This document shows positions 9,354-19,819 of a DNA stretch of 64,000 nt, piece by piece. Source of the stretch: Variovorax sp. J22P240 (GTDB taxonomy: Bacteria; Pseudomonadota; Gammaproteobacteria; Burkholderiales; Burkholderiaceae_C); contig NZ_JASZYR010000001.1 in the NCBI RefSeq assembly GCF_030316855.1, positions 372,001 to 436,000 on the forward strand, written 5' to 3'. Made by a program: the position numbers and the translations under genes. How positions within the stretch are numbered: the first letter of the stretch is position 1; each line of letters starts with the position of its first letter. Below the pieces are notes generated by a model. That model had not been told where the DNA came from. It made no database searches and was given only the letters and a program-made list of their open reading frames with translations.

Positions 9354-10184
9354 ATGAATACGGCGGATGCCAAGCGCATTCTCGAAACCGCGTTGATCTG
9401 TTCGACCCAGCCGTTGCCGGTGCGCGAACTGCGCGTGCTGTTCGACGACGAACTGGGCGCGGACACGATCAAGTCGTTGTTGCTCGAATTGCAGGAAGAC
9501 TGGTCGCAACGCGGCCTTGAGCTCGTGAGCGTGGGTACCGGCTGGCGTTTCCAGAGCCGGCCCGAGCTTCGTGACCATCTCGATCGCCTGCACCCCGAGA
9601 AGCCGCCGCGCTACACGCGTGCGGCCCTTGAGACGCTGGCGATCATTGCCTACCGGCAACCAGTCACGCGAGGTGACATGGAAGACATCCGGGGTGTCAC
9701 CATCAATTCGCTGATCCTCAAGCAACTCGAAGACCGCAACTGGGTCGAAGTCATTGGTCATCGCGAAACCGTCGGCCGGCCGGGCCTGTATGCGACCACG
9801 CGACAGTTTCTCGACGACCTGGGCCTCGCTTCGCTGGACCAGTTGCCGGTGATCGAATCGCCATCGCAGCAGGGCGCCTTGATCGAAGCGCTCCATCGTG
9901 CGGCCGGCGAAGACCAGCCTACGCTGCCGATCGAAGAAATCGCAGCGCAGCCCGAGGCGGTGCCTGCGGAAACTAACGCAGCGAGTGGCGAAGCCCTCGA
10001 GGCCGTCGTGGTCATCGCTGGAACCGCCGACGCCACTGAAGCCGAAGTGGCGATCGATCCTGAAATCGACGCACCCGCTCCGACCGAATCCCCATCCTCC
10101 TCTCCCATCGACGCAGATGCAGATGTAGTTGCACCGTCCGATGAGGCCGACGCCACCGCTGTCCCTTCCGGAACCCGACCATGA
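9354..10184 (+). CDS. scpB: Segregation and condensation protein B
   Basis: ScpB dimerises through two winged-helix domains and bridges ScpA to SMC in chromosome condensation. The ATG at 9354 gives 276 residues. The family core occupies about residues 1-165, with the signature TRAALETLAIIAYRQPVTRGDMEDIRG. After about residue 185 there is a long Ala/Glu/Thr-rich acidic tail not needed for the fold. No scpA is adjacent. The stop overlaps the rluB start (ATGA), a common scpB-rluB coupling. Confidence 0.93.
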   Translation: MNTADAKRILETALICSTQPLPVRELRVLFDDELGADTIKSLLLELQEDWSQRGLELVSVGTGWRFQSRPELRDHLDRLHPEKPPRYTRAALETLAIIAYRQPVTRGDMEDIRGVTINSLILKQLEDRNWVEVIGHRETVGRPGLYATTRQFLDDLGLASLDQLPVIESPSQQGALIEALHRAAGEDQPTLPIEEIAAQPEAVPAETNAASGEALEAVVVIAGTADATEAEVAIDPEIDAPAPTESPSSSPIDADADVVAPSDEADATAVPSGTRP

Positions 10185-11875
10185 GCCCCAAAGATCCCGA
10201 TGACGCAGCCACGCTGCCGGCCGAACCCCTCTCCGAGGAGCGCGCGGCGGATGCGGCGTTGCAGCCTGAAGATGGTGCCACCGCCCCTGTCGCAGAAGGC
10301 GCTTCCGAGGCGCCGCGCAAGCGTCGCCCGCGTCGGCGCAAGCCCGACGCCACAGACGTGTCGGCCGAGACCCCGGCCGATGATGCGGTGGAGTCCGTCG
10401 GGGCGCCAGCTGTCGAGGAGCGGCCTGCACCGCCTGTGGACGCCGCGCGCGAGGTAGCTGCTTCCGAGGTGGATGAAGGCGACGAGGACGAAGAGCCGGA
10501 CGAAGAGGAAGACGACCTCGACCGTGCGCGCCGCGCCGCCGAGCGTGAACAGCGCAATGCGCCGCCGCCCGAGCCGATTCGATTTGCCGACGTTATTTCG
10601 GGCCAGTTCGACGCCGACGAGGAAAGCCCCGAAGTGCCGCCGCTCAAGCGCGTGCTGCTGCCGGAGGCCGATTCGCCCAAGCTGCACAAGGTGCTGGCGC
10701 AAGCTGGCCTGGGCTCGCGCCTCGAGATGGAGCAACTCATCCTCCAGGGCCGGATCTCGGTCAACAACGAGCCCGCCCACATTGGGCAGCGCATCCAGTA
10801 CGGCGACCAGGTCAAGGTCAACGGCAAGCCGATTCGCTACCGCATCGCACCGCCGCCGGCGCGCGTCATCGCGTACCACAAGCCGGTCGGCGAAGTCGTC
10901 ACGCACGACGATCCTCAGAACCGCCCAACCGTTTTCCGCAAGCTCCCGCGCCTGCAGCAGGGCAAGTGGCAGTCCGTTGGCCGCCTCGACCTGAACACCG
11001 AAGGTCTGTTGCTCTTCACGAGCTCCGGCGAACTGGCCAACCAGTTGATGCACCCCCGTTTCGGGCTGGAGCGCGAGTACGCCGTTCGGGTGCTCGGCGC
11101 TCTCAGCAGCGAGGAGAAGCAGCGCCTGCTCGAAGGCGTTCGCCTCGACGACGGGATGGCCCATTTCGGGACCATCGAGGAGGGCGGCGGCGAAGGCTCC
11201 AACTGCTGGTACCGCGTCACCATCTCCGAGGGCCGCAACCGCGAGGTGCGCCGACTCTTCGAATCGGTGGGGCATGCGGTCAGCCGGCTGATCCGCATCC
11301 GCTACGGCGCCATGGTGCTACCGCGCGGTCTCAAGCGCGGCGCATGGATGGAACTCGACGAGCGTGACATCCGGGCGCTGTTCCAGGCTGCAGGCGGCTC
11401 CGGCGAGCGACAGGCTCGGCCGGGCGCAGGGCCGAGAGGCCAGGGCGGCCAGGACGGCGGCGGCGGACGCAACAACCGCAACCGCAAGCGGCGCGGCAAC
11501 CGCAATGGCGGAGGCGTCGGCCCTCAAGGGGACGATCGCGAAGCGCCAATCCCGAATCCGCTGGCCCACGGTCCGGGCGCGCGGTCCGACCGTGGCATGG
11601 GCGGCGGCAAGGGTCCGTCGCAGGGGCGCCGGGGCAATCGCGGCGACCGCCAGGGCCAAGGTCAAGGCCAAGGCCAGCAGGGCCGCAACCGTCAGGGCGA
11701 CGATCGTCCACCGAGCGGTGCCAACCAGCCGGACCCGATGAAGACATCGCTCGGATATATCGGCGCCGACAGCTTCTCGCGCCAGCGCAAGGAACAACGC
11801 CAGGGTCCGCGCCGTGGCGGGCCCGCCGGCGGCAACTTTGGCGGACAAGGCGGCGGTCGCCGCCGAGGTCGCTGA
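10181..11875 (+). CDS. rluB: 23S rRNA pseudouridine synthase RluB, with long disordered tails
   Basis: RluB makes pseudouridine 2605 in 23S rRNA. The protein is 564 residues, about twice the size of E. coli RluB. An Ala/Glu/Asp/Pro-rich N-terminal extension of about 150 residues includes an acidic run. It is followed by an S4 domain (LHKVLAQAGLGSR) and the RsuA/RluB catalytic domain with D270 in GRLDLNTEGL. The last 160 residues are Gly/Arg/Asn/Gln-rich with RGG-like and GQ repeats. The tails look disordered and could add RNA-binding capacity. Confidence 0.92.
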   Translation: MSPKDPDDAATLPAEPLSEERAADAALQPEDGATAPVAEGASEAPRKRRPRRRKPDATDVSAETPADDAVESVGAPAVEERPAPPVDAAREVAASEVDEGDEDEEPDEEEDDLDRARRAAEREQRNAPPPEPIRFADVISGQFDADEESPEVPPLKRVLLPEADSPKLHKVLAQAGLGSRLEMEQLILQGRISVNNEPAHIGQRIQYGDQVKVNGKPIRYRIAPPPARVIAYHKPVGEVVTHDDPQNRPTVFRKLPRLQQGKWQSVGRLDLNTEGLLLFTSSGELANQLMHPRFGLEREYAVRVLGALSSEEKQRLLEGVRLDDGMAHFGTIEEGGGEGSNCWYRVTISEGRNREVRRLFESVGHAVSRLIRIRYGAMVLPRGLKRGAWMELDERDIRALFQAAGGSGERQARPGAGPRGQGGQDGGGGRNNRNRKRRGNRNGGGVGPQGDDREAPIPNPLAHGPGARSDRGMGGGKGPSQGRRGNRGDRQGQGQGQGQQGRNRQGDDRPPSGANQPDPMKTSLGYIGADSFSRQRKEQRQGPRRGGPAGGNFGGQGGGRRRGR

Positions 11876-12025
11876 AAATCGGCGCGAACGCCGGTCTTTC
11901 GCCCGCTTCCTGCGGGTTGACCCTATCGCGCCGGTTAAAATCAAAGGCTTTGTCAAAGTCCGCAGCTTCACGGTTGCGGTGCCGACAAAACCCATCCAGA
12001 TTCAAGCTCTCAAGAAAGCACTTCA

Positions 12026-12451
12026 ATGGCCATCGAACGCACCCTCTCCATCATCAAGCCCGACGCAGTGGCAAAGAATGTCATCGGCAAGATCGTCTCC
12101 CGCTTCGAGGCTGCCGGCCTCAAGATCGTGGCGGCCAAGCTGGTGCATCTGTCGCGCAACGAAGCCGAACAGTTCTACGCCGTCCACAAGGAGCGCCCCT
12201 TCTTCAAGGACCTGGTCGAATTCATGATCTCCGGCCCGGTGTTCGTGCAAGTGCTCGAAGGTGAAGACGCCATCGCCAAGAACCGTGACCTGATGGGCGC
12301 CACCGACCCCAAGAAGGCAGCCGCCGGCACCATCCGCGCCGACTTCGCCGACAGCATCGATGCCAACGCAGTGCATGGTTCCGATGCGCCCGAAACCGCG
12401 AAGAACGAAGTGGCCTTCTTCTTCGCCGGCCTCAACGTCTACGCACGCTGA
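12026..12451 (+). CDS. ndk: Nucleoside diphosphate kinase
   Basis: This enzyme transfers gamma-phosphate between NTPs and NDPs through a phosphohistidine. It has 141 residues, full family length. The N-terminus [12 protein letters not shown] and catalytic H117 in NAVHGSD are intact. It opens the conserved block ndk-rlmN-pilF-rodZ-ispG-hisS-yfgM-bamB-der. A TAAAAT -10-like hexamer at 11936-11941 lies in the 150-bp gap upstream, but the only TTGACC nearby is at an unsuitable 13-bp distance. Confidence 0.96.
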   Translation: MAIERTLSIIKPDAVAKNVIGKIVSRFEAAGLKIVAAKLVHLSRNEAEQFYAVHKERPFFKDLVEFMISGPVFVQVLEGEDAIAKNRDLMGATDPKKAAAGTIRADFADSIDANAVHGSDAPETAKNEVAFFFAGLNVYAR

Positions 12452-12471
12452 GGTTCAGCCCGACTGACGCA

Positions 12472-13620
12472 ATGACCACGGCCAACCTGCTCGACTTCGA
12501 TCTGGAAGGACTGGCCGCGTTCTGCGAACGGCTGGGCGAAAAGCGTTTTCGCGCGACGCAGCTCTTCCGCTGGATTCACCAGCGGGGAGCGAACGAGTTC
12601 GCGCACATGACCGATCTGGCGAAATCGCTGCGCGAGAAGCTCGCGACCACGGCGCGTGTCGAGGCGCTCCCCGTGATCACGCAGCACGAATCCGCCGACG
12701 GCACCATCAAGTGGCTGTTCGATGTCGGTGACGGCAACGCGGTCGAGGCCGTGTTCATTCCCGAGGACGATCGCGGCACCCTGTGCGTGTCGTCCCAGGC
12801 CGGCTGCGCGGTCGGATGCCGTTTCTGCTCGACCGGGCACCAGGGCTTCAGCCGCAATCTCACGACCGGCGAGATCGTCGCCCAGTTGTGGTTTGCCGAG
12901 CATTTCCTGCGCAAGCACCTGAAGCGCGACGAGCGGGTCATCTCCAACGTCGTGATGATGGGCATGGGTGAACCGCTGCAGAACTACTCGGCACTGGTGC
13001 CGGCGCTGCGCACCATGCTCGACGACAACGCCTACGGGCTGTCGCGTCGGCGCGTGACGGTGTCGACCTCCGGCGTGGTGCCGATGATCGATCGGCTCGG
13101 CGGCGACTGCCCGGTCGCGCTCGCGGTCTCGCTTCACGCGCCGAACGACGCGCTGCGCGACGACCTGGTGCCGCTCAATCGCAAGTACCCCATCGCCGAA
13201 CTTCTGGAAGCCTGCAAGCGCTACCTCGCGCACGCGCCGCGCGACTTCATCACTTTCGAGTACTGCATGCTGGACGGCGTCAACGACCAGCCGGAGCATG
13301 CACGTCAGCTGGTGGACCTGGTTCGCTCGCAGGGGGTCTCCTGCAAATTCAACCTGATCCCCTTCAATCCATTTCCGGCATCCGGCCTGTTGCGTTCGCC
13401 GCAACCCCGGGTGTTGTCCTTCGCCAAGGTATTGAGCGAAGCAGGCATCGTCACCACGGTTCGGAAGACGCGTGGCGACGACATCGACGCCGCGTGCGGC
13501 CAATTGGCAGGCGACGTCAAGGACCGCACCCATGCGGCCGAGCGCATGGCCCAGCGGCGAACCGTTGTTTTGCACCCGGCCCGCACGAAGGCCGTCACAT
13601 CCACTCCCGAGGAGCAATGA
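12472..13620 (+). CDS. rlmN: Dual-specificity rRNA/tRNA adenine-C2 methyltransferase RlmN
   Basis: This radical SAM enzyme methylates A2503 of 23S rRNA and A37 of certain tRNAs. It has 382 residues. The cluster-binding cysteines are C112, C116 and C119 (GCAVGCRFC). The catalytic methyl-carrying pair would be the Cys of LCVSSQ near 105 and C342 in DAACGQ. All are present, so it should be active. It lies 20 bp after ndk and 4 bp before the pilF-like gene. Confidence 0.96.
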   Translation: MTTANLLDFDLEGLAAFCERLGEKRFRATQLFRWIHQRGANEFAHMTDLAKSLREKLATTARVEALPVITQHESADGTIKWLFDVGDGNAVEAVFIPEDDRGTLCVSSQAGCAVGCRFCSTGHQGFSRNLTTGEIVAQLWFAEHFLRKHLKRDERVISNVVMMGMGEPLQNYSALVPALRTMLDDNAYGLSRRRVTVSTSGVVPMIDRLGGDCPVALAVSLHAPNDALRDDLVPLNRKYPIAELLEACKRYLAHAPRDFITFEYCMLDGVNDQPEHARQLVDLVRSQGVSCKFNLIPFNPFPASGLLRSPQPRVLSFAKVLSEAGIVTTVRKTRGDDIDAACGQLAGDVKDRTHAAERMAQRRTVVLHPARTKAVTSTPEEQ

Positions 13621-13624
13621 TCCG

Positions 13625-14455
13625 ATGAGCAAGGCCTTTCCGACTGCGCAAACGCTGGTGATGCAGGCGCTCTTTGGCGTTGCGGCCGTGTTCCTGCTGG
13701 CCTCCTGCGCCACCAGGGATGGCGTCTTGCCGAGCAATGCTCCCAATGCCGCTGCCATCGTGACCGATTCGGATGAAACGAACGCCCGCAAACGCGCCAA
13801 GCTGCGCATCGAATTGGCGATCGGTTACTTCCAGCAAGGGCAGACGACGGTCGCGCTGGACGAAATCAAGCAGGCGCTTGCTGCAGATCCGACCTTTGCG
13901 GACGCTTACAACTTGCGCGGCCTCGTCTACATGCGGCTCGACGATGCTCCCGCAGCCGAGGACAGTTTCCGCCGCGCCATTGCATTGAATCCGCGCGAGC
14001 CCAATGTTCTTCACAACTACGGCTGGCTCCTGTGCCAGCAGAACCGCTATGCCGACGCGCAGCAGCAGTTCAGTGCCGCGCTCGCAGTGTCCAGCTACGC
14101 CGATCGCGCCAAGACGCTCATGACACAAGGGATCTGCCAGCTGAGGGCGGGGCAGCGCGCCGAGGCCGAGCGCAGCCTCACGCAGGCCTACGAGCTCGAT
14201 GCCGCCAATCCGGTGATCGGCTACAACCTGGCGTCCGTCCTGGCCCAGCGCGAGGAATGGTCGCGTGCGCAGTTCTACATTCGCCGAGTCAACAACAGCC
14301 CCTCGGCCAGCGCCGAGACCTTGTGGCTCGGCATCAAGATCGAACGCCAGCTCAACAACCGTGAGGCGATTGCACAGCTGGCTGGCCAGTTGCAACGGCG
14401 CTTCCCCCAGTCGCGGGAGGCGATTGCGTACGAGCGCGGGAATTTCAATGATTGA
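13625..14455 (+). CDS. pilF: Type IV pilus biogenesis lipoprotein PilF/PilW (TPR)
   Basis: This is a pilotin-type lipoprotein that helps secretin PilQ multimerise in the outer membrane. The ATG at 13625 gives 276 residues with a lipoprotein signal ending LLASC (Cys28). At least four to five TPR-like repeats follow, for example the helix pair IELAIGYFQQGQTTVALDEI. Its place between rlmN and rodZ is the standard position of pilF/pilW in proteobacteria. The last 8 bp overlap the next gene. Confidence 0.9.
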   Translation: MSKAFPTAQTLVMQALFGVAAVFLLASCATRDGVLPSNAPNAAAIVTDSDETNARKRAKLRIELAIGYFQQGQTTVALDEIKQALAADPTFADAYNLRGLVYMRLDDAPAAEDSFRRAIALNPREPNVLHNYGWLLCQQNRYADAQQQFSAALAVSSYADRAKTLMTQGICQLRAGQRAEAERSLTQAYELDAANPVIGYNLASVLAQREEWSRAQFYIRRVNNSPSASAETLWLGIKIERQLNNREAIAQLAGQLQRRFPQSREAIAYERGNFND

Positions 14456-15347
14456 GCGGGCGAGTGAATTCGGGGCTTCCGCAGCGGTGCCTCTGGTCGC
14501 CGGTGACAGCACTCACATGACGGCGGGCGACATGCTGCGCGAAGCGCGCGAGGCACACGGGCTGCACATCGACATGGTGGCGGCCGCACTCAAGGTGTCG
14601 CCGCAGAAGCTCGCGGCATTGGAAGCCGACGACATCGCGTCCTTGCCGGATCCGGTGTTTGCGCGGGCGCTTGCGGCGAGCGTGTGCAGGGCCCTGCGAA
14701 TCGATCCGGCGCCGGTGCTGGCCAAGCTGCCGGGTGCCTTGCGCCCGGGTCTCGCAGACGCCGATCAGACGATCAGCCGGAACCTCCGTTCGGCTGCGCC
14801 GCGTTCGGGCGCAGGATCCAACTGGCTGCCGCCCTCGCGGCCCCTGTTGATCGTTGTGATGCTGCTGTTGGCTGGCGCTGCCGTCCTGTTCTGGTTGCCG
14901 CAATCGATCTTCGACCGTGTCGGCGCATCGATTGCACAACTCACTGCCTCGGAAGCCAGCGACCCCAACGCTTCGACGGCTTCGCCCGCTCCGGCCGGCA
15001 CCGCGACCGAGGCCGTCGCACCCGCTGCGCAACCCGTGTTGCCGCCGCCCGCGGAAATCGCCCCGGCCGAGCCGGCAGCCGCGGCCTCGGACCCGGCCGC
15101 CAGCAACGACTTGATCGTGTTCGTCGCGCGCGAGGAAGCGTGGATCACCGTGACCGAATCGGGCGGCAAGCAATTGCTGCGGCGCACCGTCAAGGCGGGC
15201 GAAACGGTCGCGTTGAACGGTACTTTGCCGCTGCAGGTGGTCGTCGGCCGTGCTTCGGGCGTCGACGTGCGCGTGCGCGGCAAGGCCTTCGACCTCGCGC
15301 CCGTCACGCGTTCCGGAGGTGTGGCACGCTTCGAGATCAAACCCTGA
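14448..15347 (+). CDS. rodZ: RodZ-like helix-turn-helix membrane protein
   Basis: This is a RodZ-type morphogenesis protein that links MreB to the inner membrane. It has 299 residues. A Cro-like HTH occupies about residues 24-90 ([19 protein letters not shown]...). A transmembrane helix lies near 132-152. An Ala/Pro/Thr-rich periplasmic linker and a C-terminal DUF4115 domain follow ([15 protein letters not shown]). Position and architecture match rodZ (yfgA). The start overlaps pilF by 8 bp; a second in-frame ATG at 14517 is possible. Confidence 0.87.
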   Translation: MIERASEFGASAAVPLVAGDSTHMTAGDMLREAREAHGLHIDMVAAALKVSPQKLAALEADDIASLPDPVFARALAASVCRALRIDPAPVLAKLPGALRPGLADADQTISRNLRSAAPRSGAGSNWLPPSRPLLIVVMLLLAGAAVLFWLPQSIFDRVGASIAQLTASEASDPNASTASPAPAGTATEAVAPAAQPVLPPPAEIAPAEPAAAASDPAASNDLIVFVAREEAWITVTESGGKQLLRRTVKAGETVALNGTLPLQVVVGRASGVDVRVRGKAFDLAPVTRSGGVARFEIKP

Positions 15348-15360
15348 GGCCCCAGACCCC

Positions 15361-16653
15361 ATGACGGACATCATCGACTCCATCGGCTGCCTCCCGATCG
15401 AACCCGCCGCCCCCAAGGCGCGCCGCAGCCGCCAGGCGAGCGTGGTCTGGGGGCCCCGTAGCGTCACAGTGGGAGGCGATGCGCCGGTGCGTGTCCAGTC
15501 GATGACGAATACCGACACGGTCGACGCGATCGGCACGGCCATCCAGGTCAAGGAACTGGCACTTGCCGGATCCGAGATGGTGCGCATCACGGTGAACACG
15601 CCCGAGGCGGCGGCGCAGGTGCCGTATATCCGCGAACAGCTCGACCGCATGGGCGTCGACGTGCCGCTGATCGGCGACTTCCACTACAACGGTCACCGGC
15701 TGCTCACCGACTATCCGGCCTGCGCCGAGGCGCTCAGCAAGTACCGCATCAATCCGGGCAACGTCGGCAAGGGCGACAAGCGCGACCGCCAGTTCGGCCA
15801 GATGATCGACGCGGCCATGCGCTGGAACAAGCCGGTGCGCATCGGCGTCAACTGGGGCAGCCTCGACCAGGAATTGCTGGCCAGCCTCATGGACACCAAC
15901 AGCCGGCGCGCCGAACCCTGGGACGCGAAGCAGGTGATGTACGAGGCGCTCGTGACCTCGGCCATCGATTCCGCGAAGCTCGCCGAGTCGATGGGCATGA
16001 ATGGCAACCAGATCATTCTGAGTTGCAAGGTCAGCGGCGTGCAGGACCTGATTTCGGTCTACCGCGAACTCGCGAAGCGCTGCGACTACACTCTGCACCT
16101 CGGCCTGACCGAGGCTGGCATGGGCACCAAAGGCACGGTGGCGTCGGCCACGGCGCTGTCGATCCTGCTGCAGGAAGGCATCGGCGACACGATCCGTGTC
16201 TCGCTCACGCCGCAGCCGGGCGAATCGCGTACCCAGGAGGTGGTGATTGCCAACGAGATCCTGCAGGCGCTGGGCCTGCGAGTGTTCGTGCCGAGCGTCA
16301 CCGCGTGCCCGGGCTGCGGCCGTACGACCAGTACCACCTTCCAGGAACTCGCCAAACAGATCGACGATTACCTGCGCATGCAAATGCCGGTCTGGCGTAC
16401 CAAGTTTCCGGGCGTCGAGAACCTGAAGGTCGCCGTGATGGGCTGCATCGTCAATGGCCCGGGCGAGAGCAAGCATGCCGACATCGGCATCAGCCTGCCC
16501 GGCACCGGCGAAGCCCCCGCGGCGCCGGTCTTCATCGACGGCGAAAAGGCGCTCACGCTGCGCGGCGACAACATCGCCGGCGAGTTCCACCAGTTGGTCG
16601 AAAACTATATTGAAAAGCGCTTTGGCAGCGAGTCCGCTGCACAGGTTGCCTGA
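15361..16653 (+). CDS. ispG: 4-hydroxy-3-methylbut-2-enyl diphosphate synthase (flavodoxin)
   Basis: IspG converts MEcPP to HMBPP in the MEP isoprenoid pathway using a [4Fe-4S] cluster. The protein has 430 residues from the ATG at 15361. Cluster ligands C316, C319 (ACPGCGRT), C362 and E369 (GCIVNGPGE) are all present. The N-terminal TIM-barrel begins near VQSMTNTDT. An extra N-terminal leader of about 30 residues precedes the conserved start. It lies 13 bp after rodZ and 8 bp before hisS. Confidence 0.96.
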   Translation: MTDIIDSIGCLPIEPAAPKARRSRQASVVWGPRSVTVGGDAPVRVQSMTNTDTVDAIGTAIQVKELALAGSEMVRITVNTPEAAAQVPYIREQLDRMGVDVPLIGDFHYNGHRLLTDYPACAEALSKYRINPGNVGKGDKRDRQFGQMIDAAMRWNKPVRIGVNWGSLDQELLASLMDTNSRRAEPWDAKQVMYEALVTSAIDSAKLAESMGMNGNQIILSCKVSGVQDLISVYRELAKRCDYTLHLGLTEAGMGTKGTVASATALSILLQEGIGDTIRVSLTPQPGESRTQEVVIANEILQALGLRVFVPSVTACPGCGRTTSTTFQELAKQIDDYLRMQMPVWRTKFPGVENLKVAVMGCIVNGPGESKHADIGISLPGTGEAPAAPVFIDGEKALTLRGDNIAGEFHQLVENYIEKRFGSESAAQVA

Positions 16654-16661
16654 TCTCATCC

Positions 16662-17960
16662 ATGGCTGAAAAACTCAATGCCGTCAAAGGCATGAACGAC
16701 ATATTGCCGCCCGAATCGGCGCGCTGGGAGTGGCTCGAGGCCACCGTGCGCGAGCTGATGGCGCGATATGCCTACCGCAACATCCGCACCCCGATCCTCG
16801 AGCACACGGCGCTGTTCGTGCGCGGCATCGGCGAGGTGACGGACATCGTCGAAAAAGAGATGTACTCGTTCGAGGACAAGCTCAACGGCGAGGCACTGAC
16901 ACTGCGGCCCGAGAACACCGCGAGCGTGGTGCGCGCGGTCACCGAGCATTCGCTGCTGTACGACGGTGGCAAGCGGCTTTGGTACATGGGGCCGATGTTC
17001 CGTCACGAGCGTCCGCAGCGCGGCCGCTACCGGCAGTTCCACCAGATCGGTGCCGAGGCCCTGGGCTTTGCCGGCCCGGACGTCGATGCCGAACTGATCC
17101 TGCTGGCGAACGCACTCTGGAAGGCACTGGGCCTGACCGACGTGCGCCTCGAACTCAACAGCCTGGGCCAGCCTGCCGAGCGGGCGCTGCACCGGGCCCA
17201 GTTGATCGCCCACTTCGAGAAGCACGCCGACCAGCTCGACGAAGACGCCAAGCGCCGCCTGCACACCAACCCGCTGCGCATCCTGGACACCAAGAATCCG
17301 GCGATGAAGGACATCGTCGAATCGGCGCCGAAGCTGATCGACTTCCTTGGCGAGGAATCGCTGGCGCACTTCGATGGGCTGCGCGCCATCCTCGACGCCA
17401 ACGGCATCGGCTACACCATCAACCCGCGCCTGGTGCGCGGCCTCGACTACTACAACCTCTCGGTCTTCGAGTTCGTGACCGACCGCCTCGGCGCCCAGGG
17501 CACGGTTTGCGCGGGCGGCCGCTACGACGACTTGATCGTGCAGATCGGCGGCAAGGCCGCTCCGGCTGTCGGCTGGGCGCTCGGTGTCGAGCGTGTGCTC
17601 GAACTCGTGAAAGAGCAGGGCACACCGGTCCCGATGCCGGTGCCCGACGTCTATGCCGTGGTGCCTGACACTGCCGCGATGCCCGTCGCTCTGCGCACGT
17701 TGCAGCAGTTGCGCGATGCCGGCGTGCGGGCGCAGATGCATGCCTCCACCGCCGATGGACTGGGTAGCTTCAAGTCGCAGTTCAAGAAGGCCGACGCCAG
17801 CGGAGCAGCCTACGCACTGATCTTCGGTGCCGATGAGCTCTTGCGCGGTGAGGTCACCGTCAAGGCGTTGCGGGACGGCAGTGGTGCGCAAAGTACCCGG
17901 CCGCTCGCCGATGTGCCCACCTGGGCCGCCACCCTACAATCCTTGGCTCCCAACAACTGA
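16662..17960 (+). CDS. hisS: Histidine--tRNA ligase
   Basis: This is a class II aminoacyl-tRNA synthetase of 432 residues. Motif 2 appears as [17 protein letters not shown]. The histidine-specific signature RGLDYYN is near residue 265, and motif 3 as [12 protein letters not shown]-terminal anticodon-binding domain begins near 330. The paralogous hisZ at 25413 lacks the second half of this architecture. It stands between ispG and yfgM as in E. coli. Confidence 0.97.
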   Translation: MAEKLNAVKGMNDILPPESARWEWLEATVRELMARYAYRNIRTPILEHTALFVRGIGEVTDIVEKEMYSFEDKLNGEALTLRPENTASVVRAVTEHSLLYDGGKRLWYMGPMFRHERPQRGRYRQFHQIGAEALGFAGPDVDAELILLANALWKALGLTDVRLELNSLGQPAERALHRAQLIAHFEKHADQLDEDAKRRLHTNPLRILDTKNPAMKDIVESAPKLIDFLGEESLAHFDGLRAILDANGIGYTINPRLVRGLDYYNLSVFEFVTDRLGAQGTVCAGGRYDDLIVQIGGKAAPAVGWALGVERVLELVKEQGTPVPMPVPDVYAVVPDTAAMPVALRTLQQLRDAGVRAQMHASTADGLGSFKSQFKKADASGAAYALIFGADELLRGEVTVKALRDGSGAQSTRPLADVPTWAATLQSLAPNN

Positions 17961-17966
17961 CAGCGC

Positions 17967-18656
17967 ATGGCCACCCATCTCGACCTCGAAGAACAGGAAC
18001 AGCTCGACCAGCTCAAGCATTTCTGGAACACCTATGGCACCCTGATCACTTGGGTCGTGCTGCTTGCAGCGGGCGCCTTCGTGGCGTGGAACGGCTGGCA
18101 GTATTTCCAGCGCACCAAGGCCGTGCAAGCATCTGCGCTCTATGACGAAGTCGAGCGCAGTGCACAGGCCGGTGACACAGCCCGCACCGAACGCGCTCTC
18201 GCCGACATGAAGGACAAGTTCGCCGGCACCGCCTATGCGCAGCAGGCCGGTCTGCTGGCCGCGAAGACCTTGTACGAGAAAGGCAACTTGGATGGCTCGC
18301 GCGCCGCGCTAGCCTGGGTGGCGGAGCATGCGGTTGATCCCGGCTACCAAGCCGTCGCCAAGCTGCGCCTCGCGGCCGAGTTGCTCGAAGCCAAGTCGTA
18401 TGACGAGGCGCTCAAGCAGCTCTCGGGCGATGTACCCAAGGAATTCGAAGCGCTGGTCGCGGACCGCAAGGGCGACATCTATCTTGCTCAGGGCAAGCGT
18501 GACGAGGCGAAAGCCGAATACCAGAAGGCCTGGGCCGCTTTCGAGCCGCGCACGGACTATCGCCGTCTCGTCGAGATCAAGCTCAATGCCGTTGGCGTCG
18601 ACCCGAAGAGCCTGGCTGCTGCCGGCTCTGCTTCCCCAGCCAAGACCAAGCCATGA
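17967..18656 (+). CDS. yfgM: YfgM-like TPR membrane protein
   Basis: This is an UPF0070/YfgM-family inner-membrane protein, thought to act with the periplasmic chaperone network and SecYEG. It has 229 residues. A cytoplasmic N-terminus (HLDLEEQEQLDQLKHFW) is followed by a membrane helix at about 26-45. A periplasmic TPR-like helical domain makes up the rest. The last codons overlap the bamB ATG (ATGA). Family assignment rests on the N-terminal signature and gene order. Confidence 0.87.
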   Translation: MATHLDLEEQEQLDQLKHFWNTYGTLITWVVLLAAGAFVAWNGWQYFQRTKAVQASALYDEVERSAQAGDTARTERALADMKDKFAGTAYAQQAGLLAAKTLYEKGNLDGSRAALAWVAEHAVDPGYQAVAKLRLAAELLEAKSYDEALKQLSGDVPKEFEALVADRKGDIYLAQGKRDEAKAEYQKAWAAFEPRTDYRRLVEIKLNAVGVDPKSLAAAGSASPAKTKP

Positions 18657-19798
18657 ATTTCAAGCGTTACCTGCCTTCTGCGCCCGTTCTGCGCTCAGGC
18701 GCTGCAGTGGTATTGATTGCCGCGCTGGCCGCCTGTTCCGGTACATCGAGGCCCAAGCCCGCCGAACTTCCCGCCAATCCGGCACTGATGGGCGTGCGCC
18801 AAGCCTGGAGCGTGCGCATTCCGGCGGTGGAATTCCCCCTGTCGACGAATGTCAGCGGTGACCTCGTCGCGGTCGCGAGCAGCGACGGCACGGTGGCCGT
18901 GATCGACGCGCGCGCCGGTCAGGAAGTGTGGCGCGCCAAGGTCGGTGAGCCCCTGGCAGCCGGTGTGGGCAGCGACGGATCGATGGTCGCCGTCGTGACG
19001 GCCAACAGCGAGCTCGTCGCCCTGCAAGGCGGTAAGGTGCTGTGGAAGCAGCGCCTGACGGCCCAGGCCTATACGCCGCCGCTGGTGGCTGGCCGCCGCA
19101 TCTTCGTCCAGGCCGCGGATCGCACGACCAGCGGCTGGGATGGGCAGAGCGGCCGCCGCCTCTGGTCGCAGCAGCGCCCGGCAGAGAATTTGGTCTTGAA
19201 GAAGCCCGGCGTGCTCCTCGCCGTCGGCGACACGCTGGTGACCGGAGTGGGCGGCCGGCTGGTCGGCATCAATCCAGCGAACGGCACCTCGCGGTGGGAG
19301 TCGTCGATTGCCGCACCACGCGGCACCAACGACGTTGAGCGCCTCGTAGATCTGACAGGCTCCGTGAGCCGCATCGGCGACGTCGTCTGCGTGCGCGCCT
19401 ACTACGCCAACGTGGGCTGTGTCGACGCCTCGCGCGGCGCGCTCCTCTGGACCAAGCCGGCCGTGAGCGCCGAAGGCCTGGGGGGCGACGACCGCTATGT
19501 CTTCGGCACCGAGGAGAACGGCACCGTCATCGCTTGGCGCCGCTCCGACGGCGAGCGCGCCTGGCAGCAGGCCGACCTGCTCAAGTACCGCATGCTGACC
19601 GCTCCGCTCGCGGTCGGCCGCTCGCTGATCATCGGCGACAGCACCGGCCTGGTGCATGTGCTCTCTCGCGAGGACGGTTCGCAACAGACTCGCCTTACGC
19701 CCGATGGATCAGCCATCGCTGCAACGCCGGTTCTGGCGGGCAATACGGTCGTGGTCGTCACCCGCAATGGCGGTGTGTTCGGCTTCCGGCCTGAGTAA
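18653..19798 (+). CDS. bamB: Outer-membrane assembly lipoprotein BamB
   Basis: BamB is the eight-bladed beta-propeller lipoprotein of the BAM complex. It has 381 residues with a lipoprotein signal ending ALAAC (Cys28). PQQ-like blade repeats are visible (DARAGQEVWRAKVGEPL, QSGRRLWSQQ, PANGTSRWESSI). The C-terminus NGGVFGFRPE is typical. It sits between yfgM and der, the conserved position. Together with bamD at 7380, the window encodes two of the BAM lipoproteins. Confidence 0.94.
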   Translation: MNFKRYLPSAPVLRSGAAVVLIAALAACSGTSRPKPAELPANPALMGVRQAWSVRIPAVEFPLSTNVSGDLVAVASSDGTVAVIDARAGQEVWRAKVGEPLAAGVGSDGSMVAVVTANSELVALQGGKVLWKQRLTAQAYTPPLVAGRRIFVQAADRTTSGWDGQSGRRLWSQQRPAENLVLKKPGVLLAVGDTLVTGVGGRLVGINPANGTSRWESSIAAPRGTNDVERLVDLTGSVSRIGDVVCVRAYYANVGCVDASRGALLWTKPAVSAEGLGGDDRYVFGTEENGTVIAWRRSDGERAWQQADLLKYRMLTAPLAVGRSLIIGDSTGLVHVLSREDGSQQTRLTPDGSAIAATPVLAGNTVVVVTRNGGVFGFRPE

Positions 19799-19819
19799 TC
19801 ACGTGAAAGGACGCCTTCA

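Noticed and set aside
11640..11690. Short tandem repeat (GGCCAAGGTCAAGGC-like) inside rluB
   Set aside because: It encodes the GQ-rich low-complexity tail and is explained by the protein sequence rather than by a mobile or regulatory repeat.
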